Positions 46,642 to 56,241 of a DNA stretch of 64,000 nt are shown here, piece by piece. Both the position numbers and the translations under genes were made by a program. The stretch comes from Sodaliphilus pleomorphus. Lineage in GTDB: Bacteria > Bacteroidota > Bacteroidia > Bacteroidales > Muribaculaceae. The stretch's first letter is position 1, and each line of letters begins with the position of its first letter. The DNA lies in assembly GCF_009676955.1 (NCBI RefSeq), contig NZ_CP045696.1, positions 186,001-250,000 of the forward strand. The letters run 5' to 3'. Below the pieces are notes generated by a model. The model was not told the origin of the DNA, did no database searches, and was given only the letters and a program-made list of their open reading frames with translations.

Positions 46642-47009
46642 TCTGTTGGACTTTGTGTGGCGTTATTGTCGTCGTTACCTAAAAGAAGCTTAGTAATAAA
46701 TCTTGTCACCGGATCGATGATGAGACTATGCCTGTATGCAAAAACAAGGAGAAGCAAGACAAGATAGATTGCGGCCACAATCAAGCAAGCAATCCATGTC
46801 TCCCCCACAACTGCTGCAAGGGCAACGATCAAGGCTCCCGACAGTATCAGCATCACAGAGGCGCCAAGCATGATCGCAACCATCACCAGTATCAGCCTCG
46901 ACGCCAGCAAGGTGAGTTTCTCGGCCAAGGTGAGCTTTGAGTACTGCAACTGCAACGAGATGTGGTTTTTCACCTGTTGCCACAGTTGTTTATATTCATT
47001 GTCAATCAT
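46638..47009 (-). CDS. Phage holin-like / DUF1469-type membrane protein
   Basis: 123 residues with two adjacent hydrophobic helices (about 36-63 and 70-92) between a charged, coiled-coil-like N-terminal part and a polar C-terminal tail. This layout fits the phage holin family (Holin-X type) or DUF1469 proteins seen beside YtxH genes in Bacteroidales. It is not within a prophage. Precise role unknown. Confidence 0.75.
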   Translation of the reverse strand: MIDNEYKQLWQQVKNHISLQLQYSKLTLAEKLTLLASRLILVMVAIMLGASVMLILSGALIVALAAVVGETWIACLIVAAIYLVLLLLVFAYRHSLIIDPVTRFITKLLLGNDDNNATQSPTE

Positions 47010-47129
47010 TGATGAAAGAAGAGTTTTGCCTTAATTATCGATTTAAAATGCATGGCGCATTGTGTCACGCCATGCATTTGATGCAGTTTTTTCAACTCCA
47101 TGTTGTGTCTTACAACACCAGCGCGGCAG

Positions 47130-47321
47130 CTATTGCTCGATTTGCGCGCTGATTTGATCCACCAGACGCTCCACCTCGTCGTCGGTGAAATCAATCCCTT
47201 TTTTCTTCAGCAGGTCCTTAATGCGCTTGCGCGTGTCCTCACCCTTGGCGGGGGCAAAGAGTATTGCGATACTTGCACCCACAACGGCACCTCCCAAGAA
47301 AGAATATAAGATATACTTCAT
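47130..47321 (-). CDS. YtxH domain protein
   Basis: 63 residues. An N-terminal membrane helix with glycines (FLGGAVVGASIAILFAPAKGEDTRKRI, about 8-34) is the YtxH signature; the remaining part is charged and helical. Related small proteins are often stress-induced; the role is unknown. A near relative lies 30 bases upstream (47352), suggesting tandem duplication. Confidence 0.88.
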   Translation of the reverse strand: MKYILYSFLGGAVVGASIAILFAPAKGEDTRKRIKDLLKKKGIDFTDDEVERLVDQISAQIEQ

Positions 47322-47351
47322 AATGATATATATAGATTCGCGTTTAAGAGA

Positions 47352-47549
47352 TTATTTTTCAAGTTCCTTTGTGATGTCGTCGGCCAGCTCGTCGATCTTG
47401 TCGGGATCAAGCTTCACCCCTTTTCTCTTCAGGGCATCCACAATCTTTTGCCGGGTAACATTGCCTTTTTCAGGAGCAAAAAGCAACCCCACTGCAGCAC
47501 CAGCAATTGCACCGCCAATGACTGCCATAATAATGTTGATAGGTTTCAT
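47352..47549 (-). CDS. YtxH domain protein, tandem copy
   Basis: 65 residues. The IMAVIGGAIAGAAVGLLFAPEKG segment (about 6-28) is again the YtxH signature. It differs from the next copy in the charged tail. The pair plus the holin-like and small basic genes are leftward and may form one transcript of envelope-associated small proteins. Confidence 0.88.
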   Translation of the reverse strand: MKPINIIMAVIGGAIAGAAVGLLFAPEKGNVTRQKIVDALKRKGVKLDPDKIDELADDITKELEK

Positions 47550-47716
47550 AACTTATACAATTTTAAAATTAATTTTTATCAAACATGTGTGCTATCAAAA
47601 GCTAAATTTTGCCTAAAATTAGAAATAGTTTTTGGCATTTGCAAGCAAAGCGAGCCGTTTTTATAAATAATTAGTAATTACTGGTTGCATGGATTTTTTT
47701 GTGGTCTATATTTTAC

Positions 47717-47724
47717 TAATTTTG
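47717..47724 (+). promoter_or_regulatory. Bacteroidetes -7 box for uvrA
   Basis: TAATTTTG lies 24 bases before the ATG at 47749. An upstream ATG at 47689 precedes this box and was rejected as the start. Confidence 0.5.
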
Positions 47725-47748
47725 CAGATTATAATTAAAAACGACGAG

Positions 47749-50532
47749 ATGGTTTCAAATGACATTATCATAAAAGGTGCACGCGTAAACAATCTAAAAA
47801 ACATAGATGTCACAATCCCGCGCAACAAGTTTGTCGTCATCACAGGGCTGTCGGGCTCGGGCAAGTCCTCTTTAGCGTTTGACACGCTCTATGCCGAGGG
47901 CCAGCGCCGCTATGTGGAGAGCCTGTCGTCCTATGCCCGCCAGTTCTTGGGCAGGATGACCAAGCCCGATTGCGATTTCATCAAGGGCCTGCCCCCCGCG
48001 ATAGCCATTGAGCAGAAGGTGAACACGCGCAACTCAAGGAGCACTGTGGGCACATCGACCGAGATATACGACTACCTGCGCCTGCTCTTTGCACGCATCG
48101 GCAAGACCTACTCTCCCATATCGGGAACCCTTGTAAAAAAGCACACTGCCGACGATGTAGTGAGAGTGGTCGACAGCTATCCCGACGGGACACGCTTTGC
48201 CATTCTCACCGAGATAACAGTTCCCAATGGCAGAGACGCCTTGTCGCAGCTCGACGTGCTGCTCAAGGGCGGCTACTCCCGACTGGAGAAAGACGGGACC
48301 TTTGTCCAGATCTCAGATGTGATAAACTCGGGAAAGTGCGACTGTCACTACAGGCTGCTCATCGATCGCATGGCCGTGACACACAGCAAAGAAAACGAGA
48401 TGAGACTGCGCGACTCGCTGTCGACAGCTTTCTATGAGGGCAACGACGAGTGCATCCTCAAGGTGTGGCTGCCCGACGGCACCACCAAGGAGCATGTCTT
48501 TTCCAAGCGATTTGAGGCCGACGGCATGACCTTCCAAGAGCCCTCCGACCTGATGTTCAATTTCAACAACCCCATTGGCGCCTGCCCCACTTGCGAGGGA
48601 TTTGGAAAAGTGGTGGGAATCGACGAGAAACTGGTTATCCCCAACAAGAGCCTGTCGGTCTACGACGACGCTGTGATGTGCTGGCGAGGCCAGGTGATGA
48701 GCGAGTGGAAAAAAGAGTTTATCCACGTTGCTTCACGCACGGGATTCCCCATCCACCGTCCCTACTTCCAGCTCACCCAAGAGCAAAGAGACCAATTGTG
48801 GCATGGTGTTGACGGCTTTCCAGGCATCGACGGCTTCTTTAAATGGCTCAAAAGCAAGTCCTACTCGATACAGTACCGCGTGATGCTTGCCCGATACAGG
48901 GGCAAAACCACCTGCCCCACTTGCCACGGGTCACGGCTCAAGCCCGAAGCCAGCTATGTGAAAATCAACGGCAAAACCATAGGCGAACTTGTACAGACGC
49001 CTATCCATGAGCTTTCGACATGGTTCAGTCACCTCTCGCTCGACCCTGTCGAAGCGCAGATTTCAAAACGCCTTCTCGACGAAATCAACAACAGACTGGG
49101 CTACATGAACGATGTGGGCCTGGGCTACCTCACCCTCGACCGCTTGTCGTCGACCCTGTCGGGAGGCGAAAGCCAGCGCATCAACCTGGCCACATCGCTT
49201 GGAAGCTCGCTCGTGGGGTCGATCTACATCCTCGACGAGCCCAGCATAGGGCTGCACTCTCGCGACACCGACAGGCTCATCAAGGTGTTGCGCATGCTGC
49301 AGTCGCTGGGCAACACGGTTGTGGTGGTAGAACACGACGAGGAAATCATACGTGCTGCCGACTACCTGATCGACGTGGGGCCCGAAGCCGGCCGACGTGG
49401 CGGCAAGATTGTGTACCAAGGGCCAGTGAAACAAATTAAGAGTGCCCCTATCAGCTACACGACTCAATATCTAACCGGCAAGCTTAGCATCCCAGTCCCC
49501 CGCACTCGACGCCGGTGGAGCAACTACATAGAGGTGAAAGGCGCCGCCGAGAACAACCTGAAGAATATCGACGTGAAATTTCCACTCGGCGTCATGACAG
49601 CAGTCACTGGCGTGAGCGGTTCGGGTAAGTCGACCCTTGTCGACGATGTGTTTTATCGAGCCTTGTCGCGCCATTTTGGCGAGAACATTGAAGCACCCGG
49701 CACCTTTAGCTCTCTTGAAGGCGACCTCGACATGATAACCAGCGTGAGGCTTGTCGATCAAAACCCTATTGGAAAATCCACGCGCAGCAATCCAGCGACC
49801 TACCTAAAGGCTTTCGACGAGATACGTCACTTGTTTGCCGAGCAGCAATTGGCCAAACAGATGGGCTATGGTGCAGGGTTTTTCTCGTTCAACAATGCGG
49901 GCGGTCGATGTGAAGAATGCAAGGGAGAAGGCACCATAACGATTGAAATGCAATTTATGGCCGACATCACGCTCACATGCGAGGCATGCCATGGCACACG
50001 ATATGGGCAGAATGCGCTTGAGGTCACCTTCAGAGGGAAAAACATTGCCGATGTGCTCGACATGACGGTGAACCAAGCCATCGACTTCTTCTCGGAAACA
50101 AGCGATTTCAATGAGCAAAAGATTGTGGCACGGCTCAAGCCGCTGCAAGATGTGGGCCTGGGCTACATCAAGCTCGGCCAGTCGTCGTCGACCCTGTCGG
50201 GTGGCGAGAACCAGCGTGTGAAACTTGCCTACTACATGAGCGGAGACAAAAAGGAGCACTCCTTGTTCATCTTCGACGAGCCATCGACGGGCCTGCACTT
50301 CCACGACATCAACACCTTGATAAAGTGCTTCAACAGGCTCATCGAAAAGGGACACACCATCGTTGTGATAGAGCACAACATGGACATCATAAAATGTGCC
50401 GATCATGTCATCGATCTCGGCCCCGAGGGCGGCATGGACGGAGGCAACATTGTTGCCACAGGCACTCCCGAGGAAATTGCCCAGTGCGAGGCAAGCTACA
50501 CTGGCAAGTACTTGAAGGAAAAATTGAAATAA
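47749..50532 (+). CDS. uvrA: Excinuclease ABC subunit UvrA
   Basis: 927-residue damage-recognition ATPase of nucleotide excision repair. Two ABC cassettes are visible: Walker [10 protein letters not shown] at residues 33-41, ABC signature LSGGESQR near 480; second Walker [11 protein letters not shown] near 621 and [11 protein letters not shown] near 816. Zinc-binding CxxC pairs lie in [18 protein letters not shown] and CEECKGEGT / CEACHGT. I chose the ATG at 47749 because it matches the family start ([18 protein letters not shown]) and follows the -7 box. Confidence 0.97.
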   Translation: MVSNDIIIKGARVNNLKNIDVTIPRNKFVVITGLSGSGKSSLAFDTLYAEGQRRYVESLSSYARQFLGRMTKPDCDFIKGLPPAIAIEQKVNTRNSRSTVGTSTEIYDYLRLLFARIGKTYSPISGTLVKKHTADDVVRVVDSYPDGTRFAILTEITVPNGRDALSQLDVLLKGGYSRLEKDGTFVQISDVINSGKCDCHYRLLIDRMAVTHSKENEMRLRDSLSTAFYEGNDECILKVWLPDGTTKEHVFSKRFEADGMTFQEPSDLMFNFNNPIGACPTCEGFGKVVGIDEKLVIPNKSLSVYDDAVMCWRGQVMSEWKKEFIHVASRTGFPIHRPYFQLTQEQRDQLWHGVDGFPGIDGFFKWLKSKSYSIQYRVMLARYRGKTTCPTCHGSRLKPEASYVKINGKTIGELVQTPIHELSTWFSHLSLDPVEAQISKRLLDEINNRLGYMNDVGLGYLTLDRLSSTLSGGESQRINLATSLGSSLVGSIYILDEPSIGLHSRDTDRLIKVLRMLQSLGNTVVVVEHDEEIIRAADYLIDVGPEAGRRGGKIVYQGPVKQIKSAPISYTTQYLTGKLSIPVPRTRRRWSNYIEVKGAAENNLKNIDVKFPLGVMTAVTGVSGSGKSTLVDDVFYRALSRHFGENIEAPGTFSSLEGDLDMITSVRLVDQNPIGKSTRSNPATYLKAFDEIRHLFAEQQLAKQMGYGAGFFSFNNAGGRCEECKGEGTITIEMQFMADITLTCEACHGTRYGQNALEVTFRGKNIADVLDMTVNQAIDFFSETSDFNEQKIVARLKPLQDVGLGYIKLGQSSSTLSGGENQRVKLAYYMSGDKKEHSLFIFDEPSTGLHFHDINTLIKCFNRLIEKGHTIVVIEHNMDIIKCADHVIDLGPEGGMDGGNIVATGTPEEIAQCEASYTGKYLKEKLK

Positions 50533-50556
50533 TTTTCACTTTACCCTCAATTTTCT

Positions 50557-50564
50557 TAATTTTG
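50557..50564 (+). promoter_or_regulatory. Bacteroidetes -7 box for DUF4293 gene
   Basis: TAATTTTG, 45 bases before the ATG at 50610. Confidence 0.5.
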
Positions 50565-50609
50565 CAGACACCTATTACAACAATTTATTAACGCATTTAC
50601 TGAAAAATA

Positions 50610-51059
50610 ATGGTACTACAACGTTGGCAAACAGTCTATCTACTTATCGCTACAATACTAATGGCGGCATTTGCATTCATGACATCGATCTCGATTCAAG
50701 TCGGTCCCCAAGAATACATTTTAGGAGCATTGGTCTCGGGGGCCAAGGGCAGTGACACACACCCCGACCTGCTCTTGATGGTCATGGATGCCCTGATCAT
50801 CGTGATTTCGATTATCACCATCATCAGGTACAAGAATCTTAAAGCGCAAATGAGCCTGTGCGCAATGTGCATTGCCCTCACGATTGCGATGGTGCTTTGC
50901 ATTCTGGTATTGGCATTCACGCAGAAGGCCATGGGCGACGTGAGTGTCATGCACATTGGCAATTTAATGCCGCTCTTGGCCATTGTGTGCTATGCACTTG
51001 CCTACCGGGGAATTTCTCACGACAAGAAGCTGCTCAGCGACAGCGAGCGCCTGCGTTGA
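50610..51059 (+). CDS. DUF4293 membrane protein
   Basis: 149-residue inner-membrane protein with four helices. The opening MVLQRWQTVYLLIATILM is the signature of the Bacteroidetes DUF4293 family. Function unknown. It follows uvrA with 77 bases and its own promoter box, so it need not be co-expressed. Confidence 0.88.
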   Translation: MVLQRWQTVYLLIATILMAAFAFMTSISIQVGPQEYILGALVSGAKGSDTHPDLLLMVMDALIIVISIITIIRYKNLKAQMSLCAMCIALTIAMVLCILVLAFTQKAMGDVSVMHIGNLMPLLAIVCYALAYRGISHDKKLLSDSERLR

Positions 51060-51218
51060 TACGCTTGCAGTCACGCCCCTGCTCACACTGGAGCAACAGC
51101 TATTGCTTGTGCAGTCGCAATTTTTTTTCGCATGCCTTGACCTGGTTCGACGTGGCCAAGGCTTTTTTGCATGGCCGCAAAAAGTCGATCGGATCACTGA
51201 AGTTCTGTGATTTTTCAC

Positions 51219-51226
51219 TAAGTTTG
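51219..51226 (+). promoter_or_regulatory. Bacteroidetes -7 box for the TPR gene
   Basis: TAAGTTTG, 42 bases before the ATG at 51269. Confidence 0.45.
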
Positions 51227-51268
51227 CATGGTATTTGTAAGTGATAAAAAAATATATATCCTTAAGTT

Positions 51269-53494
51269 ATGAACTTACAAGAAATCAACAAGACGAAGAC
51301 CAGCATTCTCAAGCTGCTGGGCGACAACTGCGTGTATGCCGCTTTGCTAAAGCTGAAAATGCTCATCGATGCAACCGCCGACTACACACTGAGAGAGCAA
51401 TACCAGCAGCAAAGGACTGCCTACGACTCTCTGCTACAATATGTTGTTGCAGGCGCACAAGATACAGGACGTAAAAAAATATTGCAAGACATCACCCAAA
51501 GTATCTACACGCTCACCGACCTGTGCGTGATAGCCCTGTCGTGCAACCAGTCTTATGAGCTGTTCTATACACGATGGGCCACCCACTCACGCGGCACAAT
51601 AGGCGAGATTGTCTCAAAATATGACAATTTGGCAAAGCGCTCCCAGCTGCTGCAAGCCGCGCCTGCCAGCAGGCTCAACCAGCAGGCACTTGCCGAAGTG
51701 AAGCGAGCCGCTGAAATGACCGAGACCGACATGTTTGACCAGGTGTGGACACGATTCCCCCTCAGTGCCGAAGATTGCGCTGCCGTGTCGAGCGTGTTTA
51801 CTTCGCAGCAAGTGCCAGGCTACTTCAAGGGATTGCTCATATCGGCATTGCTGCTTGGCTCGACCAAGTTTTACGACCCGTCAAAATTGAACCTGCTGCT
51901 CGACATTTACATCAACAGCGACAATGACGACCTCCAGATACGTGCGCTCACGGCAGCCATCATCATTATCTACCAGTATCACACACGCCTGTTGGGCAAC
52001 CATCAACTGGAAGCCAGGTTGCGGTTGCTGGACGAGTGTGCACATTTCAGAAACGATGTGATGTCGATTTTGCGGCGTCTCATCTATTCACGCAACACCG
52101 AGAACATATCTAAACGAATGCGTGAAGAATTGATGCCCAACCTAATGAAAATCAACCCCGACCTGCTGAATAAACTAAAAGGCAAATCGGGCATTGTCGA
52201 TCCATCGGAGCTCGAAGACAACCCGGAATGGGCCGATTGGCTTGAAAAAAGCGGAATCACCAAAAAGATGGAAGAACTGCAAGAACTGCAGTTTGAAGGC
52301 GGCGATGTGTTTGTCTCCACATTCTCACACCTCAAGGGCTACCCCTTCTTCAACATCATGGCCAACTGGTTTATGCCTTATCACGACAGCCACAGCTCGA
52401 TCGACTCCACATTTGGACCAGGCGAAAGCCCCTTGCGCAAGGTGATAGCCGATGCGCCATTCCTGTGCGACAGCGACAAGTATTCATTTGCCTTCTCGAT
52501 GGGGTCGGTGCCTGAAATGCAACGCAAGATGATGATGTCGCAATTTGACGCCCAGAATGCAAGCCTCAAGGAGATGACGTCGGCCGAACTGCCCGACGAC
52601 AAGAAGCGCCAACGCGACATGCTGGCCAACCGATACATCCAGGACTTGTACCGGTTTTTCAAGCTCTTTTCGCGCAGAGCCGAGTTCAAGTCGATATTTG
52701 ACTCAAGCATGGACTTTCTGCAAATTCCTTTTCTAAGACACATACTCGACGACAAGCTGAACTTAGGAGTAATTGCAGAGTTCTATATGAAAAACGGCTT
52801 CTACAACGACGCAATAGGCTATTATGGCCGCATCCTCGAGGTTGACCACAACGTCACGCCACAAGTGCTTCAAAAGATAGGTTTTGCCCATCAAAATTTA
52901 GGGCACTTTGCCGAGGCCATCGATTTCTACAAGCGCTATGAAATCGTCAATGACCACGACACGTGGACCTTGAGGCACATTGCAACATGCTACCGAGCCC
53001 TGCGAGACACGGGCAATGCCCTGGTCTATTACAAGAAGGCCGAGAAGCTCGCCCCCGACAATGCATCGCTGTGCCTAAACATAGGCCATTGTCTTCTTGA
53101 ACAGGGAAAAACCAACGATGCCTTGAATTATTACTTCAAGGTCGACTATCTTGCTCCCGAAAAGCACAAGGCCTGGAGGCCCATTGCCTGGTGCTCTTTT
53201 GCAGTGGGCAATTTTGAGCAGAGCGAGAACTATTACAAGAAAATCATCGAGAGTGGTGAGGACGAAGTACAAGACCATCTCAACTATGGTCACGTGCTGT
53301 TGTGCAGCCATCGCGCTGCCGAGGCCCTGTCGCAATACAGGACCGCACTCGTGATGGAAAAAGGAGACAAGGTCGACGCATTCACGCATGACTTTGACGC
53401 CGATGCCCACTATCTTGTAGAAAAAGGGCTCGACTGGCATTATATCACCCTGATGAGGGAGGCAGTGATAAGCCGGCAATTCAAGCAACAATAA
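51269..53494 (+). CDS. Large tetratricopeptide-repeat protein
   Basis: 741-residue protein without signal peptide, probably cytoplasmic. The N-terminal about 480 residues are helical and unrecognised. The C-terminal third has TPR units, for example FYMKNGFYNDAIGYYGRILE, IGFAHQNLGHFAEAIDFYKR, IATCYRALRDTGNALVYYKK and LNIGHCLLEQGKTNDALNYY. TPR domains mediate protein contacts, so it is probably a scaffold or adaptor; the partner is unknown. The M3 peptidase gene starts 22 bases downstream, which suggests co-transcription. Confidence 0.8.
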   Translation: MNLQEINKTKTSILKLLGDNCVYAALLKLKMLIDATADYTLREQYQQQRTAYDSLLQYVVAGAQDTGRKKILQDITQSIYTLTDLCVIALSCNQSYELFYTRWATHSRGTIGEIVSKYDNLAKRSQLLQAAPASRLNQQALAEVKRAAEMTETDMFDQVWTRFPLSAEDCAAVSSVFTSQQVPGYFKGLLISALLLGSTKFYDPSKLNLLLDIYINSDNDDLQIRALTAAIIIIYQYHTRLLGNHQLEARLRLLDECAHFRNDVMSILRRLIYSRNTENISKRMREELMPNLMKINPDLLNKLKGKSGIVDPSELEDNPEWADWLEKSGITKKMEELQELQFEGGDVFVSTFSHLKGYPFFNIMANWFMPYHDSHSSIDSTFGPGESPLRKVIADAPFLCDSDKYSFAFSMGSVPEMQRKMMMSQFDAQNASLKEMTSAELPDDKKRQRDMLANRYIQDLYRFFKLFSRRAEFKSIFDSSMDFLQIPFLRHILDDKLNLGVIAEFYMKNGFYNDAIGYYGRILEVDHNVTPQVLQKIGFAHQNLGHFAEAIDFYKRYEIVNDHDTWTLRHIATCYRALRDTGNALVYYKKAEKLAPDNASLCLNIGHCLLEQGKTNDALNYYFKVDYLAPEKHKAWRPIAWCSFAVGNFEQSENYYKKIIESGEDEVQDHLNYGHVLLCSHRAAEALSQYRTALVMEKGDKVDAFTHDFDADAHYLVEKGLDWHYITLMREAVISRQFKQQ

Positions 53495-53516
53495 TCAAAC
53501 CCATCCATATCCACTC

Positions 53517-55616
53517 ATGAACACCAGATCCTTACTCATTTATTTATTGACAATTACATTCTTTACATTTAATATGAACGCAGACAATGTATTTCTCCAT
53601 GAGTTCAAGACGACTCATGGGGCCATTCCTTTTGACCACATCACTGTGGCCGACTTTGAGCCGGCAATACGCCAAGGCATCATTGAGCACGACAAAGAGA
53701 TACAAGCAATTGCCAATCAAGCCGCAAGCCCAACGTTTGAAAACACCGTCGTGGCCCTTGAGCGGTCGGGCAAGACCCTCACAAGAGTGCTGGGCGTGTT
53801 CTACCCCATGCTCTCGGCCAATGCCGACGACTCACTGCTTGCCGTGTCCAACCGCATGATGCCCATCTTGTCGGAGCACAACAACAGCGTGACTTTGAAC
53901 GAGAAGCTATTTGAGCGCATCAAGTATGTCAAAACACACTTCGACGCAACGACACACGACAGGGAAGACCAAATGCTGCTGCATGAAACCTACGAGTCGT
54001 TTCTGCGCAGCGGGGCATCGTTGCAAGGCGCCGACCGAGAGAAATACCGGTCGCTATCAAAGCATCTCACCGAGCTCACACTCCAATTTGAGCAAAACAC
54101 GCTCAAAGCCAACAATGCCTATGAGATGTGGCTCACCAAAGACGACCTGGCAGGCCTGCCCGAGAGTGCCATCGAGGCAGCCAAGGCAGCTGCCAAGGAA
54201 AAAGGCCGCGACGACAGCTATCTCATTACGCTGCATGCTCCCAGTTACTCGGCATTTATGAAATACTCCTCACGCCGCGACCTGCGTGAAAAGCTGTACA
54301 GAGCCTACAACACCCAGTGCACTGACGGCGAATACAGCAACATGGAAATAATAAAAGACATAGCCAACACTCGCCTGGCAATTGCCAACCTACTGGGGTA
54401 CAAGAGCTATGCCGACTATCACCTCGAGCACATGATGGCACAAAACACCAAGACCGTGTACGCAATGCTCAACCAGCTCAAAGACGCTTATGCACCAGTC
54501 GAGAGAAAAGACATGCAGGAGCTCGAGCAATATGCCTCGGGAGTGGAAGGACACAAGGTGAAGATAATGCCGTGGGACTACTCCTACTATTCCAACAAGG
54601 AAAAAGACGCCAAATACAGCATCAACGACGAGCTGCTGCGCCCCTATTTTGAGTTGAACAACGTGACCCAAGGTGTTTTCGGCCTGGCCACCAAACTGTA
54701 TGGACTACACTTCAACGAGAACTATGATGCCCAGGTATTCAATCCCAAGGTGAAAGCCTGGAATGTGACCGACAGCGAAGGAAACTTCATGGGCATGCTC
54801 TACACCGATTTCTTCCCACGCGCCTCCAAGCAGAGCGGAGCATGGATGACAAACTTCAGAGAGCAATATGTGGACGAAAACGGCAACGACGTGAGGCCGA
54901 TTGTGACACTCACAATGAATTTCACCAGGCCCACCGAGACCAAGCCCTCGCTGCTCACATTCTATGAGGTAGAAACCTTCACCCACGAGTTTGGTCATGC
55001 CTTGCACAGCTTGCTGTCGAGATGCAAATATGCCTCACTGTCGGGCACCAACGTGTATCGCGACTTTGTGGAAATGCCATCGCAATTCAATGAAAACTAC
55101 ATGCGCGAGCGAGAGTTTCTCGATAGTTTTGCGCGGCATTACATCACGGGCGAAAAGATTCCGCAAGACTACATCGACCGCATTGTAGCCTCGTCGCAAT
55201 ACGGTGCCGCCTATGCCTGCATGCGCCAGCTGGGATTTGGATTTATCGACATGGCATGGCACACCATCGCCAAGCCATATACAGGCGACCCCTACAAGAT
55301 GGAATACAATGCCCTCAAGCCCGTGCAAGTATTTGAGCCGGTAGCAGGTTGCATCATGTCGCCACAGTTCGGGCACATCTTCTCGGGCGGCTATGCAGCT
55401 GGATACTATGGCTACAAGTGGGCCGAAGTGCTCGATGCCGATGCTTTTTCCAAGTTTAAGGAAGACGGCATCTTCAACCCGTCCACGGCACAGTCATTCT
55501 GCAACAACATTCTCTCGCGCGGCGGGACCGAGCTGCCCATGGTGCTCTACAAGCGCTTCCGTGGCCGCGAGCCCAAGATAGAGGCCATGCTGCGGCGCGA
55601 CGGCATCGCTAAATGA
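53517..55616 (+). CDS. M3-family metallopeptidase (Dcp-like)
   Basis: 699-residue zinc peptidase. The active-site motif HEFGH is at residues 490-494 (TFTHEFGHALHSLL), with the third ligand Glu a little downstream around EMPSQFNENY. This layout matches dipeptidyl carboxypeptidase or oligopeptidase A. The first about 22 residues look like a signal peptide (hydrophobic IYLLTITFFTFNMNA), so the enzyme may be periplasmic, where it would trim peptides. A perfect terminator hairpin follows. Confidence 0.92.
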   Translation: MNTRSLLIYLLTITFFTFNMNADNVFLHEFKTTHGAIPFDHITVADFEPAIRQGIIEHDKEIQAIANQAASPTFENTVVALERSGKTLTRVLGVFYPMLSANADDSLLAVSNRMMPILSEHNNSVTLNEKLFERIKYVKTHFDATTHDREDQMLLHETYESFLRSGASLQGADREKYRSLSKHLTELTLQFEQNTLKANNAYEMWLTKDDLAGLPESAIEAAKAAAKEKGRDDSYLITLHAPSYSAFMKYSSRRDLREKLYRAYNTQCTDGEYSNMEIIKDIANTRLAIANLLGYKSYADYHLEHMMAQNTKTVYAMLNQLKDAYAPVERKDMQELEQYASGVEGHKVKIMPWDYSYYSNKEKDAKYSINDELLRPYFELNNVTQGVFGLATKLYGLHFNENYDAQVFNPKVKAWNVTDSEGNFMGMLYTDFFPRASKQSGAWMTNFREQYVDENGNDVRPIVTLTMNFTRPTETKPSLLTFYEVETFTHEFGHALHSLLSRCKYASLSGTNVYRDFVEMPSQFNENYMREREFLDSFARHYITGEKIPQDYIDRIVASSQYGAAYACMRQLGFGFIDMAWHTIAKPYTGDPYKMEYNALKPVQVFEPVAGCIMSPQFGHIFSGGYAAGYYGYKWAEVLDADAFSKFKEDGIFNPSTAQSFCNNILSRGGTELPMVLYKRFRGREPKIEAMLRRDGIAK

Positions 55617-55636
55617 TGATTTTGGTTTTTTGTTAA

Positions 55637-55670
55637 AAATAAGCGGCAATTTGGCAATTGCCGCTTATTT
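55637..55670 (+). terminator. Intrinsic terminator after the M3 peptidase gene
   Basis: A 15-bp perfect stem (AAATAAGCGGCAATT and complement) with a 4-base loop. T-rich sequence follows. Confidence 0.8.
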
Positions 55671-55687
55671 CATAACGTTTTTTTGCT

Positions 55688-55695
55688 TATATTTG
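55688..55695 (+). promoter_or_regulatory. Bacteroidetes -7 box for the dCMP deaminase gene
   Basis: TATATTTG, 75 bases before the ATG at 55771. Confidence 0.45.
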
Positions 55696-55770
55696 TGGTG
55701 CTGTTACAAGTAGTGTAGCAGCAATGTTTATAGCTAAGTGAAACAATTGATTTGCAGCACATTGTAACTT

Positions 55771-56232
55771 ATGAACGATAATGGTCAAAAACAAATTTTG
55801 CTTGACGCAAGATATTTGCGCATGGCCAAAGTGTGGGCTGAAAACTCCTACTGCAAGCGTCGCAAGGTGGGTGCCTTGCTCGTAAAGGACAAGATGATCA
55901 TTTCTGACGGATTCAATGGCACGCCTGTAGGATTTGAAAACATCTGCGAGGATGAAGAAGGACGCACCAAGCCCTACGTGCTTCATGCCGAAGCCAATGC
56001 CATCACCAAAGTTGCCGAAAGCAACAACAGCAGCAAGGGGGCAACGCTGTATGTCACCACCTCGCCTTGCATCGAGTGCGCCAAGCTCATCATTCAGGCA
56101 GGCATAAAGCGCATTGTATTTGCCGAGCTATACCGCTTGACCGAAGGCATCGATTTGCTCAAGCGTGCAGGCATCGATTGTATCCACCTGGTGAGCACAC
56201 AGGATGGGGCTTACGAAGAAATAAAGATATAA
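55771..56232 (+). CDS. dCMP deaminase-like protein (ComEB type)
   Basis: 153-residue zinc-dependent deaminase of the cytidine/deoxycytidylate family. HAEANA has the zinc-binding His72 and catalytic Glu74; the PCIEC motif supplies Cys100 and Cys103. Family members convert dCMP to dUMP for thymidylate synthesis; ComEB-like proteins can have other roles. The gene is 9 bases upstream of the S41 protease gene, so the two are probably one transcription unit. Confidence 0.92.
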   Translation: MNDNGQKQILLDARYLRMAKVWAENSYCKRRKVGALLVKDKMIISDGFNGTPVGFENICEDEEGRTKPYVLHAEANAITKVAESNNSSKGATLYVTTSPCIECAKLIIQAGIKRIVFAELYRLTEGIDLLKRAGIDCIHLVSTQDGAYEEIKI

Positions 56233-56241
56233 AATACTTAT

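Noticed and set aside
46638..47009. Prophage lysis gene
   Set aside because: The holin-like protein is surrounded by envelope and core genes; no phage structural, integrase or endolysin gene is near.
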